From positions 1-64,000 of the forward strand of contig NZ_QNSE01000013.1 of assembly GCF_003315485.1 (NCBI RefSeq): DNA of 64,000 nucleotides, given 5' to 3'. The stretch's first letter is position 1. Each line of letters opens with the position of its first letter. Under the pieces are notes generated by a model. That model saw only the letters and a program-made list of their open reading frames with translations. It ran no database searches and was not told the DNA's origin. A program made the position numbers and the translations under genes. Of this stretch, positions 62,860 through 64,000 are shown piece after piece. Source of the DNA: Marinomonas rhizomae (lineage in GTDB: Bacteria; Pseudomonadota; Gammaproteobacteria; Pseudomonadales; Marinomonadaceae).

Positions 62860-63429
62860 ATGAAAAAATTTATTCCAGTAATCGCAGGTAGCATCGCTTT
62901 AGCTTCTCTAAGTGGCGTAGTAAAAGCAGAAAATATGGCTGACAATGATAGCGGTATTTATGTTGGTGCTAACTATGGTTATCTTAAAGTTGAAAGTGAA
63001 GATGACTTCGACGATAACAAAGACGTGGTACAGGGTATTGTCGGTTATCGCTTTAATTCCTTCCTAGCTTTAGAAGGTAGCTACATTGATTTTGGTAAAT
63101 ATGGCGGTAGTGCCGCTAACGCATCAACAACCGGTTATACTGCCGCTTTAAAAGGAACCCTGCCTATTACTCAAACGACAGAATTGTTTGTCAAAGCAGG
63201 TCAATTATGGCACGAAACGGATTACAACGTTGCCTCAATCAAAGGTAGCTCAGACGATAGAAGTTTATTCGCTGGTGCCGGTATCAACTTTAACGTAACA
63301 GAAAACTTATTGTTAAATGCCCAATATACTTGGTATGACGTAGATTTGAATGCTGACAACGTATCTTCTGACTCAGAATTCAAAACCGATTTAAATCAAG
63401 CCAGTGTCGGTGCAGAATACCGCTTCTAA
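62860..63429 (+). CDS. Small outer-membrane beta-barrel protein
   Basis: The 189-aa protein has a signal peptide (MKKFIPVIAGSIALASLSGV, cleavage near VKA-EN) and alternating amphipathic strands suited to an eight-stranded barrel of the OmpA/Omp_b-brl type: IYVGANYGYLKVES, FLALEGSYIDFGKYG, LFVKAGQLWHETDY, LLLNAQYTWYDVDL, and a C-terminal ASVGAEYRF ending in Phe, as required for BAM insertion. There is no C-terminal OmpA peptidoglycan domain. AAGGAG precedes ATG. The role is unknown; it may be a surface or adaptation protein. Confidence 0.88.
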   Translation: MKKFIPVIAGSIALASLSGVVKAENMADNDSGIYVGANYGYLKVESEDDFDDNKDVVQGIVGYRFNSFLALEGSYIDFGKYGGSAANASTTGYTAALKGTLPITQTTELFVKAGQLWHETDYNVASIKGSSDDRSLFAGAGINFNVTENLLLNAQYTWYDVDLNADNVSSDSEFKTDLNQASVGAEYRF

Positions 63430-63449
63430 GCTATGCACCTTCCTTAAGC

Positions 63450-63484
63450 GAAAGACTTAGCCTGCTTGGCTAAGTCTTTCCTTT
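63450..63484 (+). terminator. Terminator after the outer-membrane protein gene
   Basis: GAAAGACTTAGCC (63450-63462) pairs perfectly with GGCTAAGTCTTTC (63468-63480) around TGCTT, followed by CTTT. It is 21 nt past the stop codon. Confidence 0.9.
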
Positions 63485-63574
63485 GTTTATGTTTATTTAT
63501 TAACAAGAAGCACTTTGACCCACCATCACTAAATCTCTAGTATCTACGCATCTCATTTGAAAAAGATGTTAACT

Positions 63575-64000
63575 ATGAACCCAATTCTTCAAGCTCAGTC
63601 TAATCACAAATCTATTCGTCAATACACTGATAAAGCCATTGATGAAGTTTTACTCAAGCAACTTATCCAGTCAGCACAAGGTGCAGCCTCTTCAAGTTTC
63701 ATCCAGGCTTACTCTCTTGTTCAAGTGTCTAATAAAGACAATCGCCAAAAAATAGCGACGCTAGCAGGTGGTCAAAAATGGGTAGAATCGGCGCCAGAAT
63801 TTTTTATCATTTGTGCGGATCTGACTCGCGTTGAATATTGCAGCTTAGAGCAAGGCTTAGGGGAATTAGAAGGCAACACGGAACACTTCATCGCGGCGAC
63901 AACCGATGCAACGTTTTTTGCCCAAAACCTAATGCTTGCTGCAGAATCTGTTGGTCTTGGTGCCGTGTTCATCGGTGGCATACGTAACGATCCAGAGCAA
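63575..64000 (+). CDS. nfsA: NfsA-type oxygen-insensitive nitroreductase, partial (cut by window end)
   Basis: From ATG at 63575 an open frame runs to the window edge (142 codons). It begins MNPILQAQSNHKSIRQYTDK, the N-terminal FMN-binding pattern (H-x-S-I-R-x-Y), then SAQGAASSSFIQAYSLVQV and AAESVGLGAVFIGGIRNDP, matching NfsA/FRase I (full length about 240 aa). It reduces nitroaromatics and quinones with NADPH. A weak ribosome site (AAAGATG) precedes it. Confidence 0.85.
   Translation, partial: MNPILQAQSNHKSIRQYTDKAIDEVLLKQLIQSAQGAASSSFIQAYSLVQVSNKDNRQKIATLAGGQKWVESAPEFFIICADLTRVEYCSLEQGLGELEGNTEHFIAATTDATFFAQNLMLAAESVGLGAVFIGGIRNDPEQ

Overview
The window reads as chromosome of a marine gammaproteobacterium. 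Gene content (an ilvY/ilvC pair, modF, a Rhizobium-type rhamnose locus, several c-di-GMP genes, a zinc-starvation operon) and roughly 40-45% GC suggest Marinomonas or a close Oceanospirillales relative. That placement is inference; no rRNA, tRNA or CRISPR array was seen.

Layout. 1-2000: a frameshifted Phd/YefM antitoxin relic, an unrecognised two-TM protein and a LysE-type exporter. 2060-12937: a complete L-rhamnose catabolic locus. A rhaR-rhaSTPQ-rhaUK arm (regulator, ABC importer, mutarotase fused to kinase) diverges from a rhaD-rhaI arm (aldolase fused to lactaldehyde dehydrogenase, and isomerase), with a shared inverted repeat between them. 13185-18887: a zinc-starvation operon of paralogues (folE2, a GalB-like PIG-L enzyme, thrS2, pyrC2) behind a good Zur box. 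The first gene of the operon, a COG0523 metallochaperone, survives only as a 278-bp relic with an internal deletion and frameshifts. 19139-24653: azoR with a LysR regulator, a gate-domain membrane protein with an Lrp regulator, a YcaQ-like protein and an asparaginase. 24814-29823: a peptide/nickel-type ABC importer with a fused permease and a second Zur-like box. 30063-48870: two tandem paralogous diguanylate cyclases, an MFS exporter, a chemoreceptor, a PAS-GGDEF protein, an iron-binding protein, ilvY/ilvC, modF, aphA, a Stealth-type phosphotransferase and a SHOCT protein.

49531-58735 is the most interesting part: an AT-rich element of about 9.2 kb inserted inside a yghU-type glutathione transferase gene. 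The two broken halves of that gene flank it. It carries a large serine recombinase, iteron-like repeats with a Rep-like protein, a MobA/VirD2-type relaxase with MobC, a candidate oriT, an AbiH-family abortive-infection gene directly followed by an unrecognised membrane/coiled-coil gene (a candidate two-gene defence module), and an intact, diverged yghU copy. The junctions allow reconstruction of a symmetric attP centred on an AA dinucleotide. I read it as an integrative mobilizable element that breaks a host gene and brings a replacement.

58736-64000: the yghU 5' half, ferredoxin-NADP reductase, a GAF-EAL protein, exported MsrA, a small outer-membrane barrel, and the start of an NfsA-type nitroreductase cut by the window edge.
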